Both the position numbers and the translations under genes were made by a program. The notes beneath the pieces were generated by a model. The model was not told the origin of the DNA. It made no database searches and was given only the letters and a program-made list of their open reading frames with translations. This document shows positions 8,707-17,878 of a DNA stretch of 64,000 nt, piece after piece. Source of the stretch: Rhizobiales bacterium dw_265 (GTDB taxonomy: Bacteria > Pseudomonadota > Alphaproteobacteria > Micropepsales > Micropepsaceae); NCBI GenBank assembly GCA_018449595.1, contig JAAVUU010000001.1, forward strand, positions 496,001 to 560,000. Reading direction: 5' to 3'. Each line of letters starts with the position of its first letter. The first letter of the stretch is position 1.

Positions 8707-10752
8707 TTACCCGCCAAGCGCCGCCAGCACCCCGGCCTCGGTCAGGATCTGCGGCAGGATCACGGGCTTGGCCGCGCCCGGCGCGTAATACAGGTACAAC
8801 GGCACGCCGGAGCGGCCATTGTTCTTCAGCAAAGCGGTGATCTCCGGATTCTGGTTGGTCCAGTCCGCCACCAGATAGGCGACGTTCCTGGAGGCGAAAG
8901 CGCTCTTGATGCTGTCCTTGGACAGCACGGTGTCTTCATTGACCAGGCAGGTGATGCACCAAGCGGCGGTGGCGTCCACGAACACCGGCCGGTTGGCAGC
9001 GCGCAGCGATGCCAGGGTTGCGGCGGTATAAGGCTGGCCCGCTTTGGCGGTCTGTGCCGCCACCGGCGCGGCCGTCGCATCGCGCAGCAGCGCCACGCCA
9101 TACAACGCACCAGCCAGCACCAGCAGCGCCACCAATGCGCCGATGCCGCGTCCGCGCGCACTGAGATTGCGCGTCACGCCCCACAGCCAGGCGGCCAGGG
9201 CCAAAGCGATCATCGCGCCCAATGCCAGCACCACGCCGCGCGGGCCGGCTTCCTGCGCCAGCACCCAGACCAGCCAGGCGGCGGCGGCATACATGGGAAA
9301 TGCCAGGAACTGCTTGAAGGTCAGCATCCAGGGGCCGGGCCTGGGAATGAAGGCCAGAGCCTTCGGCCATATGCCCAGCAACAGGAACGGCAGCGCGAAG
9401 CCGATACCCAGCGACACGAACACCGCCAGCGCCGGCAGTGCGCCTTGCGTCAGCGCGAAGCCCAGCGCCGCCGCCATGAAGGGCGCGGTGCAGGGCGCGG
9501 CCACCGCCACCGCCAATACGCCGGTGAAGAAGGCGCCGGTAAAGCCCGGCTTCTGCGTCAGGCTTTCGCCCGCCGTGACGCTGCCGACCTCGAACACGCC
9601 CGACAGGTTCAGCGCCACCGCGAACACCAGCAGCGCGAAGCCCGCCACCGCGATGGGCGATTGCAACTGGAAGCCCCAGCCCACCGCCGACCCACCGGAA
9701 CGCAGCAGCACAATGGCAAGCCCCAGCACCGCGAAGCTCGCCACCGCGCCGAAGGCATAGGCGAAGCTTTCGCTGCGGCCATGCGCGCCATGGCGTGCGA
9801 TGCCCAACGCCTTCATGGCAAGAATGGGCAGCACGCAGGGCATCACATTCAGGATCAGCCCCCCCAGCAAGGCGAAGGCCATCGCCAGTCCCAGCGAAAG
9901 CTCGCCGCTGTCGCCGCTGCTGTTGAAATCCGCCGGCGGCACCGGGCCTGGGACCGCCGAAATTTCCAGCGCCTGGGTCGAACCGTCGGTGGAGGTCAGC
10001 ACCAGCAGCCCGTCCAGGGCGCCATGCACCTGCGCCCCGGGCGCCAGCCGCAGCACCAGTCCGTCCTTGGCATAACCGGCCAGTTGCGGCGCGGCATTCT
10101 TGATCAGGCCGCTGCGCGCCGGAAAGAAATCGGCGGTGGCGGGATGCGCGCCCGCCAGCGAGGGCGCGGCGACATACAGGTCGAGATTGCTGCCCAGCGC
10201 ATAGCTGACCTTCCAGGGCGAAGCGACCGGCAGCAGCGCCCGCGCGGCGGCGAAATCTTGCACCACCTTCGGATCGGGCTGCGCGGCGCCGACCGGCAAG
10301 GTCAGGGTGACCTCGGCATCCTCCGGCACGCAGATGTTCTGGCACACCAGCCAGCTCGCATGCGCCTTCAAGGTCACCGGGCCGGTGGCATCGGCGGGCG
10401 CGGTGATCCTGGTCAGCAGCCAGGGCGTGCCTTCATAGCCATAATCCATCAGCGGCCCGACCGGCAGCCGTTTGGGCCGGGGCCATTGAATGGCATTGGC
10501 TTTCCAGCCCGCCGGCAGGGTCCAGTCGATGGTGGTGGGCGCGCCGGCATCGCCGGGATTTTTCCAATAGGTATGCCAGCCGGGCGCGATCTTTTCTTCC
10601 AAGGCGATCGTGACACTGCCGCCGGGGACGACCGCCGTCTGCTCCGCCACCAGCCGGGCATGCACCTTCAGGGGCGCGCCGGACGGCGGCAACGCATCTG
10701 CGAAGGCCGGCGCGGCCAAAAAAACCATCAAAGAGAGAAGAAGATGTTTCAT
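8707..10752 (-). CDS. DsbD/ScsB-family thiol:disulfide interchange protein
   Basis: A signal peptide (MKHLLLSLMVFLAAPAFA) precedes a periplasmic DsbD N-terminal-like domain (to ~270). About eight membrane helices follow, with the redox cysteines in LNVMPCVLPILAMK and VAAPCTAPFMAA, then a C-terminal thioredoxin-like domain with active site WCITC. This three-domain relay moves electrons from cytosolic thioredoxin to periplasmic partners such as disulfide isomerases or cytochrome c maturation proteins. At 681 aa it fits DsbD/ScsB-type proteins. The gene is monocistronic, convergent with sciP and divergent from rsmD. Confidence 0.9.
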   Translation of the reverse strand: MKHLLLSLMVFLAAPAFADALPPSGAPLKVHARLVAEQTAVVPGGSVTIALEEKIAPGWHTYWKNPGDAGAPTTIDWTLPAGWKANAIQWPRPKRLPVGPLMDYGYEGTPWLLTRITAPADATGPVTLKAHASWLVCQNICVPEDAEVTLTLPVGAAQPDPKVVQDFAAARALLPVASPWKVSYALGSNLDLYVAAPSLAGAHPATADFFPARSGLIKNAAPQLAGYAKDGLVLRLAPGAQVHGALDGLLVLTSTDGSTQALEISAVPGPVPPADFNSSGDSGELSLGLAMAFALLGGLILNVMPCVLPILAMKALGIARHGAHGRSESFAYAFGAVASFAVLGLAIVLLRSGGSAVGWGFQLQSPIAVAGFALLVFAVALNLSGVFEVGSVTAGESLTQKPGFTGAFFTGVLAVAVAAPCTAPFMAAALGFALTQGALPALAVFVSLGIGFALPFLLLGIWPKALAFIPRPGPWMLTFKQFLAFPMYAAAAWLVWVLAQEAGPRGVVLALGAMIALALAAWLWGVTRNLSARGRGIGALVALLVLAGALYGVALLRDATAAPVAAQTAKAGQPYTAATLASLRAANRPVFVDATAAWCITCLVNEDTVLSKDSIKSAFASRNVAYLVADWTNQNPEITALLKNNGRSGVPLYLYYAPGAAKPVILPQILTEAGVLAALGG

Positions 10753-10827
10753 GCCACTGCCCTATAACCGCATCCCGTGTTATTCGCCAGATGGAGCAAT
10801 TTCGTTACCCATGACGAGACTGGGGAC

Positions 10828-11394
10828 ATGAGGATAACAGGGGGCGTATTTCGGGGCCGGGTGCTGGTATCGCCGCAGGATACGCGCGTGCGCCCCACCA
10901 GCGACCGCACCCGCCAGGCCATATTTAATATGCTCATACATAAGGATTTCGGCATCGGCTTCGCGCTGGAAGGCAGCATGGTGGCCGACCTGTTCGCCGG
11001 CACCGGCGCCTTGGGGATCGAGGCGCTGAGCCATGGCGCGCGCTGGTGCCTGCTGGTGGACGACAATGCCGACAGCCGCGCCTTGCAGCGGCAGAATGTC
11101 GAGGCGCTGAACCTGACCGGGGCGACGCGCATCTGGCGGCGCGACGCCGCCGACCTGGGGCCGATCAACCCGGCGGCGGGCGGGCCGTTCAATCTGGTGT
11201 TCCTGGACCCGCCCTATCGCAAGGGACTGATCCCGCGCGCGCTGAAGAGTTTGCAGGATGGCAACTGGCTGGCGCCCAATGCGCTGCTGGTGGCCGAGAC
11301 CGAAGGCATGGAGCCGCTGGAGGCGCCGGGCTTTCGCATCCTGGACGACCGCGACTATGGCGAGACGCGGGTGCGGTTCCTTACCCAGGCTTGA
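10828..11394 (+). CDS. rsmD: 16S rRNA (guanine(966)-N2)-methyltransferase RsmD
   Basis: The 188-residue protein begins MRITGGVFRGRVL and has the RsmD signature RPTSDRTRQAIFNML. It also has the SAM motif DLFAGTGALGIEALSHGA and the catalytic motif FLDPPYRKG typical of N2-guanine/N6-adenine methyltransferases. RsmD methylates G966 of 16S rRNA in the assembling 30S subunit. The ATG at 10828 gives the family-typical start; an upstream in-frame ATG at 10777 would add 17 non-conserved residues. Confidence 0.93.
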   Translation: MRITGGVFRGRVLVSPQDTRVRPTSDRTRQAIFNMLIHKDFGIGFALEGSMVADLFAGTGALGIEALSHGARWCLLVDDNADSRALQRQNVEALNLTGATRIWRRDAADLGPINPAAGGPFNLVFLDPPYRKGLIPRALKSLQDGNWLAPNALLVAETEGMEPLEAPGFRILDDRDYGETRVRFLTQA

Positions 11395-11397
11395 GGG

Positions 11398-11937
11398 TCA
11401 GCGTTTGGGAAATTCCGTGAACACATAATCCGTCCTGGCCGCTGCCTGGTGGCAGGCGGTGCCGCAACTGGGTCCCTTGCCGAGCGGGGTGAAGGTGTCG
11501 GACGCCGTGTTGTAGTTGAACTGGGCATAGCCCCAATGGTCGTCGCCGGTGTATTTCGCGCTGTCGCGCACCATGAAATCAATATCGTGCAGGGTGTCGG
11601 GCGACTGGACGGGGAAAGCGTCCGAGAATTTCTTCGAATTCCAGTGGATCTTGGCCATCCTGGCGCCATCGGGGAATGGCTTGCCGTTGGCGGGCACGCC
11701 GGACTTGTAAGCCGCGATCATCGCGGGATTGCCGACGATAACGTCGATGATGCCGGGATGCTGGCTGACCGAGATGACCTGCCAGGTTTCATACCCCTTG
11801 AAGTCGGCCATGGCCGGCCCGCCGGGCACCGCCGCCGTCTCCTTGTTGTCCGCAATCGCCGCGCCACCCAGCACGACGACACATACGATGGCGCCGATCG
11901 CCAATGTGGGTATGAAAACTGCCGGAATGCGCAACAT
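11398..11937 (-). CDS. Cytochrome P460-like exported heme protein
   Basis: An N-terminal signal/anchor (VFIPTLAIGAIVCVVVLGGAA) is followed by a domain resembling cytochrome P460. Supporting stretches are FKGYETWQVISVSQ, FPDGARMAKIHWNSKK and, at the C-terminus, the heme-binding segment CGTACH then DYVFTEFPKR. Heme spacing is CxxxCH rather than the usual CxxCH. P460 proteins bind a covalently cross-linked heme and some oxidise hydroxylamine; most alphaproteobacterial members are uncharacterised. It is periplasmic by prediction and monocistronic, stopping 4 nt from rsmD. Confidence 0.75.
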   Translation of the reverse strand: MLRIPAVFIPTLAIGAIVCVVVLGGAAIADNKETAAVPGGPAMADFKGYETWQVISVSQHPGIIDVIVGNPAMIAAYKSGVPANGKPFPDGARMAKIHWNSKKFSDAFPVQSPDTLHDIDFMVRDSAKYTGDDHWGYAQFNYNTASDTFTPLGKGPSCGTACHQAAARTDYVFTEFPKR

Positions 11938-12122
11938 GATAGCCCTCCATATCTGACGCCGGAAAATTCCGGCCAGGTGAAAATGGAAAATCCACGGGGA
12001 ATGGGTGCTATGCCGTGCCGTGAAACGATGCGCGCACGAGCACCGCTATCATGGGAAGGATTCAGCTTTGCGTCAATCGTGGGCCATAAGCCCTTATCCA
12101 CAGGCGGAAATCGGCGGGACCG

Positions 12123-13907
12123 TCAGCGCCGGCCGAAGAGTTTCTCGATATCGGCCAGCTTGAGTTCGACATAGGTGGGGCGGCCGTGATTGCACTGGCC
12201 GGAATGCGGCGTGGCTTCCATCTCGCGCAGCAGGGCGTTCATCTCCTCGCCCGTCAGCCGCCGCCCGGCGCGCACGCTCATGTGGCAGGCGAGCGTGCCG
12301 GAGACTTCTTCCAGGCGCTCTTTCAGCGACAGCGCATTGCCGGTTTCGGCGATCTCGTCGGCCAGGTCGCGCACCAGCCCCTTGATGTCCAGCCTGCCCA
12401 GCATGGCGGGCACTTCGCGCACCACCACGGCGTCGGGACCGAATGGCTCGATCACCAGCCCCAGTTCGGCCAGTTCGCCGGCCCGCGCCGAAACACGCAC
12501 GACTTCCGACGGGTCCAGGTCCACCACTTCTGGAATCAACAGCGGCTGGCGCGCGATGCCGCCATCGGCCAGCGCCTTCTTCATCCGCTCATAGACCAGA
12601 CGCTCATGCGCGGCATGCTGATCCACGATGACGATGCCGTCAGCGGTCTGGGCCACGACATAGGTTTCATGCAACTGCGCCCTTGCAACCCCCAAAGGTG
12701 TTTCGGGCGCGACTTCCGCTACAGGCTCTTCCATCCGCACCGACATCGGCACGGCCTGCGCATAGGCAGGCATGGCCTCGCGCATCGCCACGGCGGCGGA
12801 GAAGATGTTGGGCGACTGAAAGGCGGACGGCGCCTGCCGCTGCAGCGACGAGAAGGCCGAGGCCGCCACGGTGGTCGAGGCGCGATGCCCGGCCTCGCTC
12901 AATGTGTGTTTCAGGGCGCCCACAATAAGTCCGCGCACCAGCCCGGCATCGCGGAAACGCACCTCAGTCTTGGCGGGATGCACATTCACGTCCACAAAAC
13001 CCGGATCGCAATCCAGGAACAGCGCCAGCGCCGGATGGCGGTCGCGCGCCAGGAAATCGGCATAGGCGCCGCGCACCGCCCCCACCAGCAACTTGTCGCG
13101 CACCGGCCGCCCGTTGACGAACAAAAACTGCATCTGCGCCGTGGCGCGGTTGTAGGTGGGAAGGCCGGCATAGCCCGTCAGCGTCACGCCCTCGCGCCCC
13201 GCATCCACCAGGGCGGCATTGTCGCCGAAATCGCGGCCCATGATGCGCGCCAGGCGCGGCAACCGCCCATCCATCAGGTCGGGCTCGATGGGCAGGTCGA
13301 GCGTGCGCCGCCCGTCCAGGGTCAAGGTAAAGCCGATATCGGGCCGCGCCATCGCCAGGCGCTTGACCATGTCGGCGATCGCCAGGTCTTCCGAGCGGGT
13401 GGATTTGAGAAACTTCAGCCGCGCCGGGGTGGCATAGAACAGCTCGCGCACCTGCGCCCGGGTGCCGTGCTGGCCCGCCGCCAGGAAAGCCGCCGGCATC
13501 GGGCCGCTGACCGCGCCGCCCTCGACCCGGATTTCCGCCGCCTCGCCGTCCCGCGTCCGGCTGGTCAGCGACAGCCGCGCCACCGCCCCGATGGACGGCA
13601 ACGCCTCGCCGCGAAAGCCCATGGTGACGATATGCGAAAGATCGTCCTCGCCATCGGCCACCGGCAGCTTCGATGTCGCGTGGCGCGCGATCGCCAGCCG
13701 CAGGTCGTCGGCCGACATGCCGATGCCGTCATCCTCGACCAACAGCAGGTCGGCGCCGCCATTGGAAGCAGCGATGTCGATGCGGGTGGCCCCCGCATCC
13801 ATCGCATTCTCGACCAGTTCCTTGACCGCGGCGGCGGGGCGTTCGACCACCTCGCCGGCGGCGATGCGGTTGACGGTGCCTTCGGACAGTTGGCGGATTC
13901 GGCTCAT
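12123..13907 (-). CDS. mutL: DNA mismatch repair protein MutL
   Basis: The N-terminal GHKL ATPase domain is clear: [20 protein letters not shown], then [13 protein letters not shown] and [13 protein letters not shown]. The C-terminal dimerisation domain contains [12 protein letters not shown], which matches the DQHA(x)2E(x)4E metal-binding endonuclease motif, and ends with CNHGRP. MutL couples MutS mismatch recognition to strand incision. The endonuclease motif is expected in bacteria without MutH. The start at 13907 gives the canonical N-terminus; the longer frame to 13961 is not conserved. Confidence 0.96.
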   Translation of the reverse strand: MSRIRQLSEGTVNRIAAGEVVERPAAAVKELVENAMDAGATRIDIAASNGGADLLLVEDDGIGMSADDLRLAIARHATSKLPVADGEDDLSHIVTMGFRGEALPSIGAVARLSLTSRTRDGEAAEIRVEGGAVSGPMPAAFLAAGQHGTRAQVRELFYATPARLKFLKSTRSEDLAIADMVKRLAMARPDIGFTLTLDGRRTLDLPIEPDLMDGRLPRLARIMGRDFGDNAALVDAGREGVTLTGYAGLPTYNRATAQMQFLFVNGRPVRDKLLVGAVRGAYADFLARDRHPALALFLDCDPGFVDVNVHPAKTEVRFRDAGLVRGLIVGALKHTLSEAGHRASTTVAASAFSSLQRQAPSAFQSPNIFSAAVAMREAMPAYAQAVPMSVRMEEPVAEVAPETPLGVARAQLHETYVVAQTADGIVIVDQHAAHERLVYERMKKALADGGIARQPLLIPEVVDLDPSEVVRVSARAGELAELGLVIEPFGPDAVVVREVPAMLGRLDIKGLVRDLADEIAETGNALSLKERLEEVSGTLACHMSVRAGRRLTGEEMNALLREMEATPHSGQCNHGRPTYVELKLADIEKLFGRR

Positions 13908-13965
13908 GCCGCAGTCTAGCAAAGGCGCGTGGCCGGCGGCGCAAAACCGCGCGGCGCCCACAGTT

Positions 13966-15420
13966 TCAGGGCGCGGTGTTCGGACTGGTCACCGGCCCCG
14001 CCAGCGGCTTGTCGGCCGGCTTTGCCGATGGCGTGACGGCGGCACGGGCCGCGGCGGTTCCCGGCCGCACCGTGGCGGGCACCGGCGCACCGGACGGCAG
14101 CGCCGGGCGCGCGGGCGCGAAGCGTCCGTCGGCGGGGGTTCCGCCGATCACCACCGTCAGCCGCGAGGGGTCGAACAGGCGTTTGCCCACCCGCTTCACA
14201 TCGGCCAGGGTCACGGCATTAATCAGGCCGTTGCGCCGGGCGACATAGCCGATATCCAGGTTCTGCCGCTGGAAGGTGCCCAGCTGCGCCGCGGTGCCGC
14301 TGTTGGAGGCGAAGGCCAGCGGGAAGGAGCCGGTCAGATAGGTCTTGGCGTCATCCAGTTCCGCCTGGGTGGGGCCTTCATCGGCGAACTGCTTCAGCGT
14401 GTCCTTCACCACCTGCACCGTCTGCTTGACGGCATCGGCGCGGGTGGCGACCTGGCCCACCAGCACGCTGGCCTTGTTCATCGAGGCCAGCGAAGTGGAG
14501 ATGCCATAGGTCAGCCCGCGCTTGACCCGCACCTCATCGGTCAGGCGCGAGGAGAAGCCGCCGCCGCCCATGACATAATTGGCGACATAGCCGGGAATGA
14601 AATCGGCATCGGCGCGCATGATGCCCGGCAGGCCGAATTCCACCGTGGGCTGGGGCACCGCCAGCGGCACGACATGGATGCCCGGCGCGCCCAGCCGCCC
14701 GACATTGGGCAGCGGCGGCGGCGCCACGCCCGAGACCGGCAGGAAGGTGTCGCCCAGCAGCCTGGCCAGCGCGGGCGCGGTGATGTCGCCCGCCACCGCC
14801 ACTTTCAGGCCGCGCTTGGTCCAGTGGCTTTTGACGAAACCGCGCAGGTCGCTGGCGGTGACCGAGGAAATGCTGTCCAGTTCGCCACTGACCGGATGGG
14901 CATAGGCATGGCCGCCGAAGAAATCGCGCATGAAGACGCGGCTGGCGACGCGCGGCGGCTCGGCCTGTTCCTGCTGCAGCGACTGCACGATCTGCGCCTT
15001 GACCCGCACCAGCGCCTCATTCTCGAAGCGCGGCCTTGTCAGCGCCAGTTGCAGCAGGTGCATGGCTTCCGGCGCGTTCTCCTTCAGGGTGGAGACCGAG
15101 ATCACCAGATAATCGCGCTCGGCCCGCGCCGAAAAGACGATGGCGCGGCTGGCCAGGGCTTCATGGAAGGCCTTGGAATCCAGCCCCCCCGCGCCCTCGT
15201 CGATCATCGCGCCCGCGAACGAGGCCAGCCCAGCCTTGCCGGCCGGGTCATAGGCCGAACCCGCGGGCAGCGAGATGTTGAACGAGATCATGGGAATGGT
15301 GTGATCCTCGGCGAACCACACTTCGGCGTCCTTGCCCAGGTCGATGTTCTGGATGTTGGCGGCGCGCGCGGGCGCGGTCAGACAGATGGCGGCGAAGATC
15401 GCAAGAAGAATGCGCTTCAT
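13966..15420 (-). CDS. M16-family peptidase, probably inactive subunit
   Basis: A signal peptide ([20 protein letters not shown]) precedes an M16/insulinase fold. At the position of the zinc motif HxxEH there is [13 protein letters not shown], so the metal ligands are missing. Such catalytically dead M16 proteins pair with an active partner, and that partner is the next gene downstream in transcription (15417-16847 lies 5' of this one, overlapping by 4 nt). The C-terminal ~60 residues form an Ala/Pro/Gly-rich tail of low complexity. The likely role is a periplasmic heterodimeric oligopeptidase. Confidence 0.88.
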   Translation of the reverse strand: MKRILLAIFAAICLTAPARAANIQNIDLGKDAEVWFAEDHTIPMISFNISLPAGSAYDPAGKAGLASFAGAMIDEGAGGLDSKAFHEALASRAIVFSARAERDYLVISVSTLKENAPEAMHLLQLALTRPRFENEALVRVKAQIVQSLQQEQAEPPRVASRVFMRDFFGGHAYAHPVSGELDSISSVTASDLRGFVKSHWTKRGLKVAVAGDITAPALARLLGDTFLPVSGVAPPPLPNVGRLGAPGIHVVPLAVPQPTVEFGLPGIMRADADFIPGYVANYVMGGGGFSSRLTDEVRVKRGLTYGISTSLASMNKASVLVGQVATRADAVKQTVQVVKDTLKQFADEGPTQAELDDAKTYLTGSFPLAFASNSGTAAQLGTFQRQNLDIGYVARRNGLINAVTLADVKRVGKRLFDPSRLTVVIGGTPADGRFAPARPALPSGAPVPATVRPGTAAARAAVTPSAKPADKPLAGPVTSPNTAP

Positions 15421-16847
15421 TTCGCACCGCCCGGAACCAGATAGGCCGTCACCGCTTCCTTGCGGTTCAGCAACTGCGCCGCCTTCTGCACCCCGGCGGC
15501 ATCCACGGCGCGGATACGCGCCGGCCAGTCGTTCACGTCATCCACCGTCAGCCCGATCACCAGCGCCTGGCCATAGGCCGACGCCAGCGCGAACTGGCTG
15601 TCGCGGCGATAGGTGACCGACGCCACCAGTCCGGTCTTGGCGCGCTGCAGGTCACTGGCTTTGGGCAGCGCGGCGGCGCTGGCGGCCAGCACCTGGTCCA
15701 TCGCCTTTTCCAGCGCTTCCAGCGTGACGCCGGGGCGCGGCACGGCATAGACCGAGAATTCCCCGGCATCGCGGGCATTGCCGTCGTAACCGGCGCCGGC
15801 ATCGGTGGCGAGTTTCTTCTGCTCCACCAGCACCCGGTACAATTCCGAGGTCTGGTCGCCGCCCAGCCACTGGGCATAAGTCTCAAGCCCCTCGGCCTGG
15901 CCGGGGCGTCCGGTGGAATAGGACGGCACGCGATAGATGCGGCTGACCAGCGGCACCCGCGCATCGGGGCGCACGATGGTCATGCGGCTTTCCGCCAGGC
16001 GCGGCGGCTCGGCATTTTCGGCACGCGGCTGCAGATCCCTGGCGGCGACCTTGCCATAGGCGTCCTGCGCCATCTTGCGCACTTCGTCGGGCGTCACATC
16101 GCCGGCAATGACCAGGATGGCGTTGTTGGGGGCGTAATGATGATCGTAGAAATCCTGCGCCGAGACGCGGTCGATATGGCGCACTTCCTCGGCCCAGCCG
16201 ATCACCGGGCGGCCATAGGGATGCGACAGATGCAGCGCGGCGCGCATCTGCTCGCCCATCAGCGCTTGCGGCTCATTGTCCACCCGCATGCGGCGCTCTT
16301 CCAGCACCACGTCGCGCTCCGGCCCGACATGGGCGTCGGAGAGATCCAGATTGGCCAGCCGGTCGGCCTCCAGTTTCATCGCCAGCGGCAGCCGGTCCTT
16401 GGCGATCTGCTCATAGAAGGCGGTGTAGTCGTGATCGGTGAAGGCGTTGGTCTCGCCACCATTGCGCGCGATGGTCTGGGAGAAAGTGTCGTCGGGGTTC
16501 TGCCTGGTGCCCCGGAACATCATATGCTCGAAGAAATGCGCCAGGCCCGAAATGCCGGCGGGATCGTCCACCGCGCCGACCCGGAACCACAGCATCTGGG
16601 TGGCGACCGGGGCGCGATGATCGGGGATCACCAGCACCTGCAACCCGTTCGCCAGCGCGAACTGGAAGGTGTTGTTGCCGCTCTGGCGCGGATTGAGCGG
16701 CGCGGGCTGCGACAGCTTCCTGCGGTTGGCGGCCGTGTCGGCCTGCTGCGCCAGCGCCTTATCGAATTGTGCGTCCGCTATCGCGGCCGCGGGCGCGGCG
16801 GCAAAGAGGCAGATCAGCGAAAAGACCGCGTGCCTAGAGCCAGTCAA
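15417..16847 (-). CDS. M16-family zinc metallopeptidase, active subunit
   Basis: The zinc motif HFFEHMMF is present in the context GISGLAHFFEHMMFRGT, with the downstream glutamate region GGETNAFTDHDYTAFYEQ, so this is the catalytic member of the M16 pair. The N-terminus is a secretion signal (RHAVFSLICLFAAAPAAAIA). No ATG precedes it in frame except one deep inside the upstream lipoprotein gene. I infer a TTG start at 16847, overlapping that gene's stop by 14 nt. The exact start is uncertain. It is in one operon with the inactive partner and the upstream lipoprotein. Confidence 0.85.
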   Translation of the reverse strand: MTGSRHAVFSLICLFAAAPAAAIADAQFDKALAQQADTAANRRKLSQPAPLNPRQSGNNTFQFALANGLQVLVIPDHRAPVATQMLWFRVGAVDDPAGISGLAHFFEHMMFRGTRQNPDDTFSQTIARNGGETNAFTDHDYTAFYEQIAKDRLPLAMKLEADRLANLDLSDAHVGPERDVVLEERRMRVDNEPQALMGEQMRAALHLSHPYGRPVIGWAEEVRHIDRVSAQDFYDHHYAPNNAILVIAGDVTPDEVRKMAQDAYGKVAARDLQPRAENAEPPRLAESRMTIVRPDARVPLVSRIYRVPSYSTGRPGQAEGLETYAQWLGGDQTSELYRVLVEQKKLATDAGAGYDGNARDAGEFSVYAVPRPGVTLEALEKAMDQVLAASAAALPKASDLQRAKTGLVASVTYRRDSQFALASAYGQALVIGLTVDDVNDWPARIRAVDAAGVQKAAQLLNRKEAVTAYLVPGGAK

Positions 16848-17367
16848 ACCAGCCGCCGCTGTCGTCTTTCTTGGGCGCCGTGGTCTTCTTGCCCCTGCTG
16901 ATTTCCAGGTCGCCGTTGATCGGCTTGCCGGTGTCGGGCGTGGGGGCCGTGCCCAGCACCTTGTCGGTGAAGCTGGCATTGGAATTCTGAATGGCGGCGC
17001 GCTGGTCGGCGGCCAGGCGCGAACGCACCGCCGGATCGGCATTCTGCGCCCCGGCATTGGCCAGCAGCATCTTTTCGCCCGGCGTGTAGCTGCCGCGCAT
17101 GCCGGCGGCCACGGTCTGGGGATCGGCTGCGCTGTTGAACAGCGCCTGCTGGGCATTGTCGGTGGGATCGAGCTGGTTGGTGGGCGCCGCGCCGGGCACC
17201 GGCGGGCGCAGGTTGAAGTCGGGCGGGATCACCAGCGGCGCCTTGGTGGTGACGGCGAATTCGTCGGGCGACTTCTTGGTCAGGCCCGCAGCCTGGCGCA
17301 GGCCATCGCAGCCCGCCAGCAAGGGGACGCATAGGCCGATCGTCAGGGCTGTCTTCAGCAGTCTCAT
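16834..17367 (-). CDS. DUF3035 lipoprotein
   Basis: The protein begins MRLLKTALTIGLCVPLLAGC, a type II signal with lipobox LAGC, and continues with the DUF3035 pattern SPDEFAVTTKAPLVIPPDF. The family consists of alphaproteobacterial outer-membrane or periplasmic lipoproteins of unknown role, commonly encoded between lspA and M16 peptidases as here. GAGGT sits just upstream of the ATG at 17367; the longer frame to 17418 lacks support. The stop overlaps the start of the active M16 peptidase. Confidence 0.87.
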   Translation of the reverse strand: MRLLKTALTIGLCVPLLAGCDGLRQAAGLTKKSPDEFAVTTKAPLVIPPDFNLRPPVPGAAPTNQLDPTDNAQQALFNSAADPQTVAAGMRGSYTPGEKMLLANAGAQNADPAVRSRLAADQRAAIQNSNASFTDKVLGTAPTPDTGKPINGDLEISRGKKTTAPKKDDSGGWFDWL

Positions 17368-17368
17368 G

Positions 17369-17878
17369 TCAAACCTCTTGGCCCGGCCCCGGTGACGGCT
17401 GGGGCTTGAGCACATCATACAGGATGGCTATCGCGCCCAGGGTGATCGCCAGGTCGGCTATGTTAAAGACATACCAGTCATAGCCGAAGCCGTAAAAGTG
17501 GAAAAAATCCGCCACCTTGCCGTACAGCAGCCGGTCGATCAGGTTTCCCAGCGCCCCCCCGATGATCAGGCCGAAACCGGCGGTCAGGGCCCGGCTGGTC
17601 GAGCCCCACAACCACCAGGTAAGTCCCGCCACCGCCACCAGTTCGATGGCGACCAGGACAGCGGTGCCCCAGGCGCTGGAGGCCGGGAACAGGCCGTAGG
17701 AGATACCGGGATTCCACACCATCACCAGATTAAAAAATGGCAAGACGGGAATGGCGCGGCCGGGCGGCAACTGGGCGAAGTGGGCGCCATACAGCATGAA
17801 CAGCTTGGAGCCCTGGTCGGCCACCAGCCCGATGGCGGCGGCGATCAGCCCGATCTCGCGCGGTTCGAGCTTGCTCAC
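17369..17878 (-). CDS. lspA: Lipoprotein signal peptidase (signal peptidase II)
   Basis: The 169-residue, four-helix membrane protein carries the LspA aspartyl protease motifs GALGNLIDRLLYGKVADF and FNIADLAI, which hold the two catalytic aspartates. It cleaves the signal peptide of prolipoproteins after lipidation; the adjacent DUF3035 lipoprotein would be a substrate. The start is GTG at 17876-17878, overlapping the ileS stop as GTGA, so translation is coupled to ileS. The ileS-lspA pairing is common in Proteobacteria. Confidence 0.95.
   Translation of the reverse strand: MSKLEPREIGLIAAAIGLVADQGSKLFMLYGAHFAQLPPGRAIPVLPFFNLVMVWNPGISYGLFPASSAWGTAVLVAIELVAVAGLTWWLWGSTSRALTAGFGLIIGGALGNLIDRLLYGKVADFFHFYGFGYDWYVFNIADLAITLGAIAILYDVLKPQPSPGPGQEV

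Noticed and set aside
12123..13907. MutL with an endonuclease motif as an unusual find
   Set aside because: DQHA(x)2E(x)4E is normal in bacteria that lack MutH.
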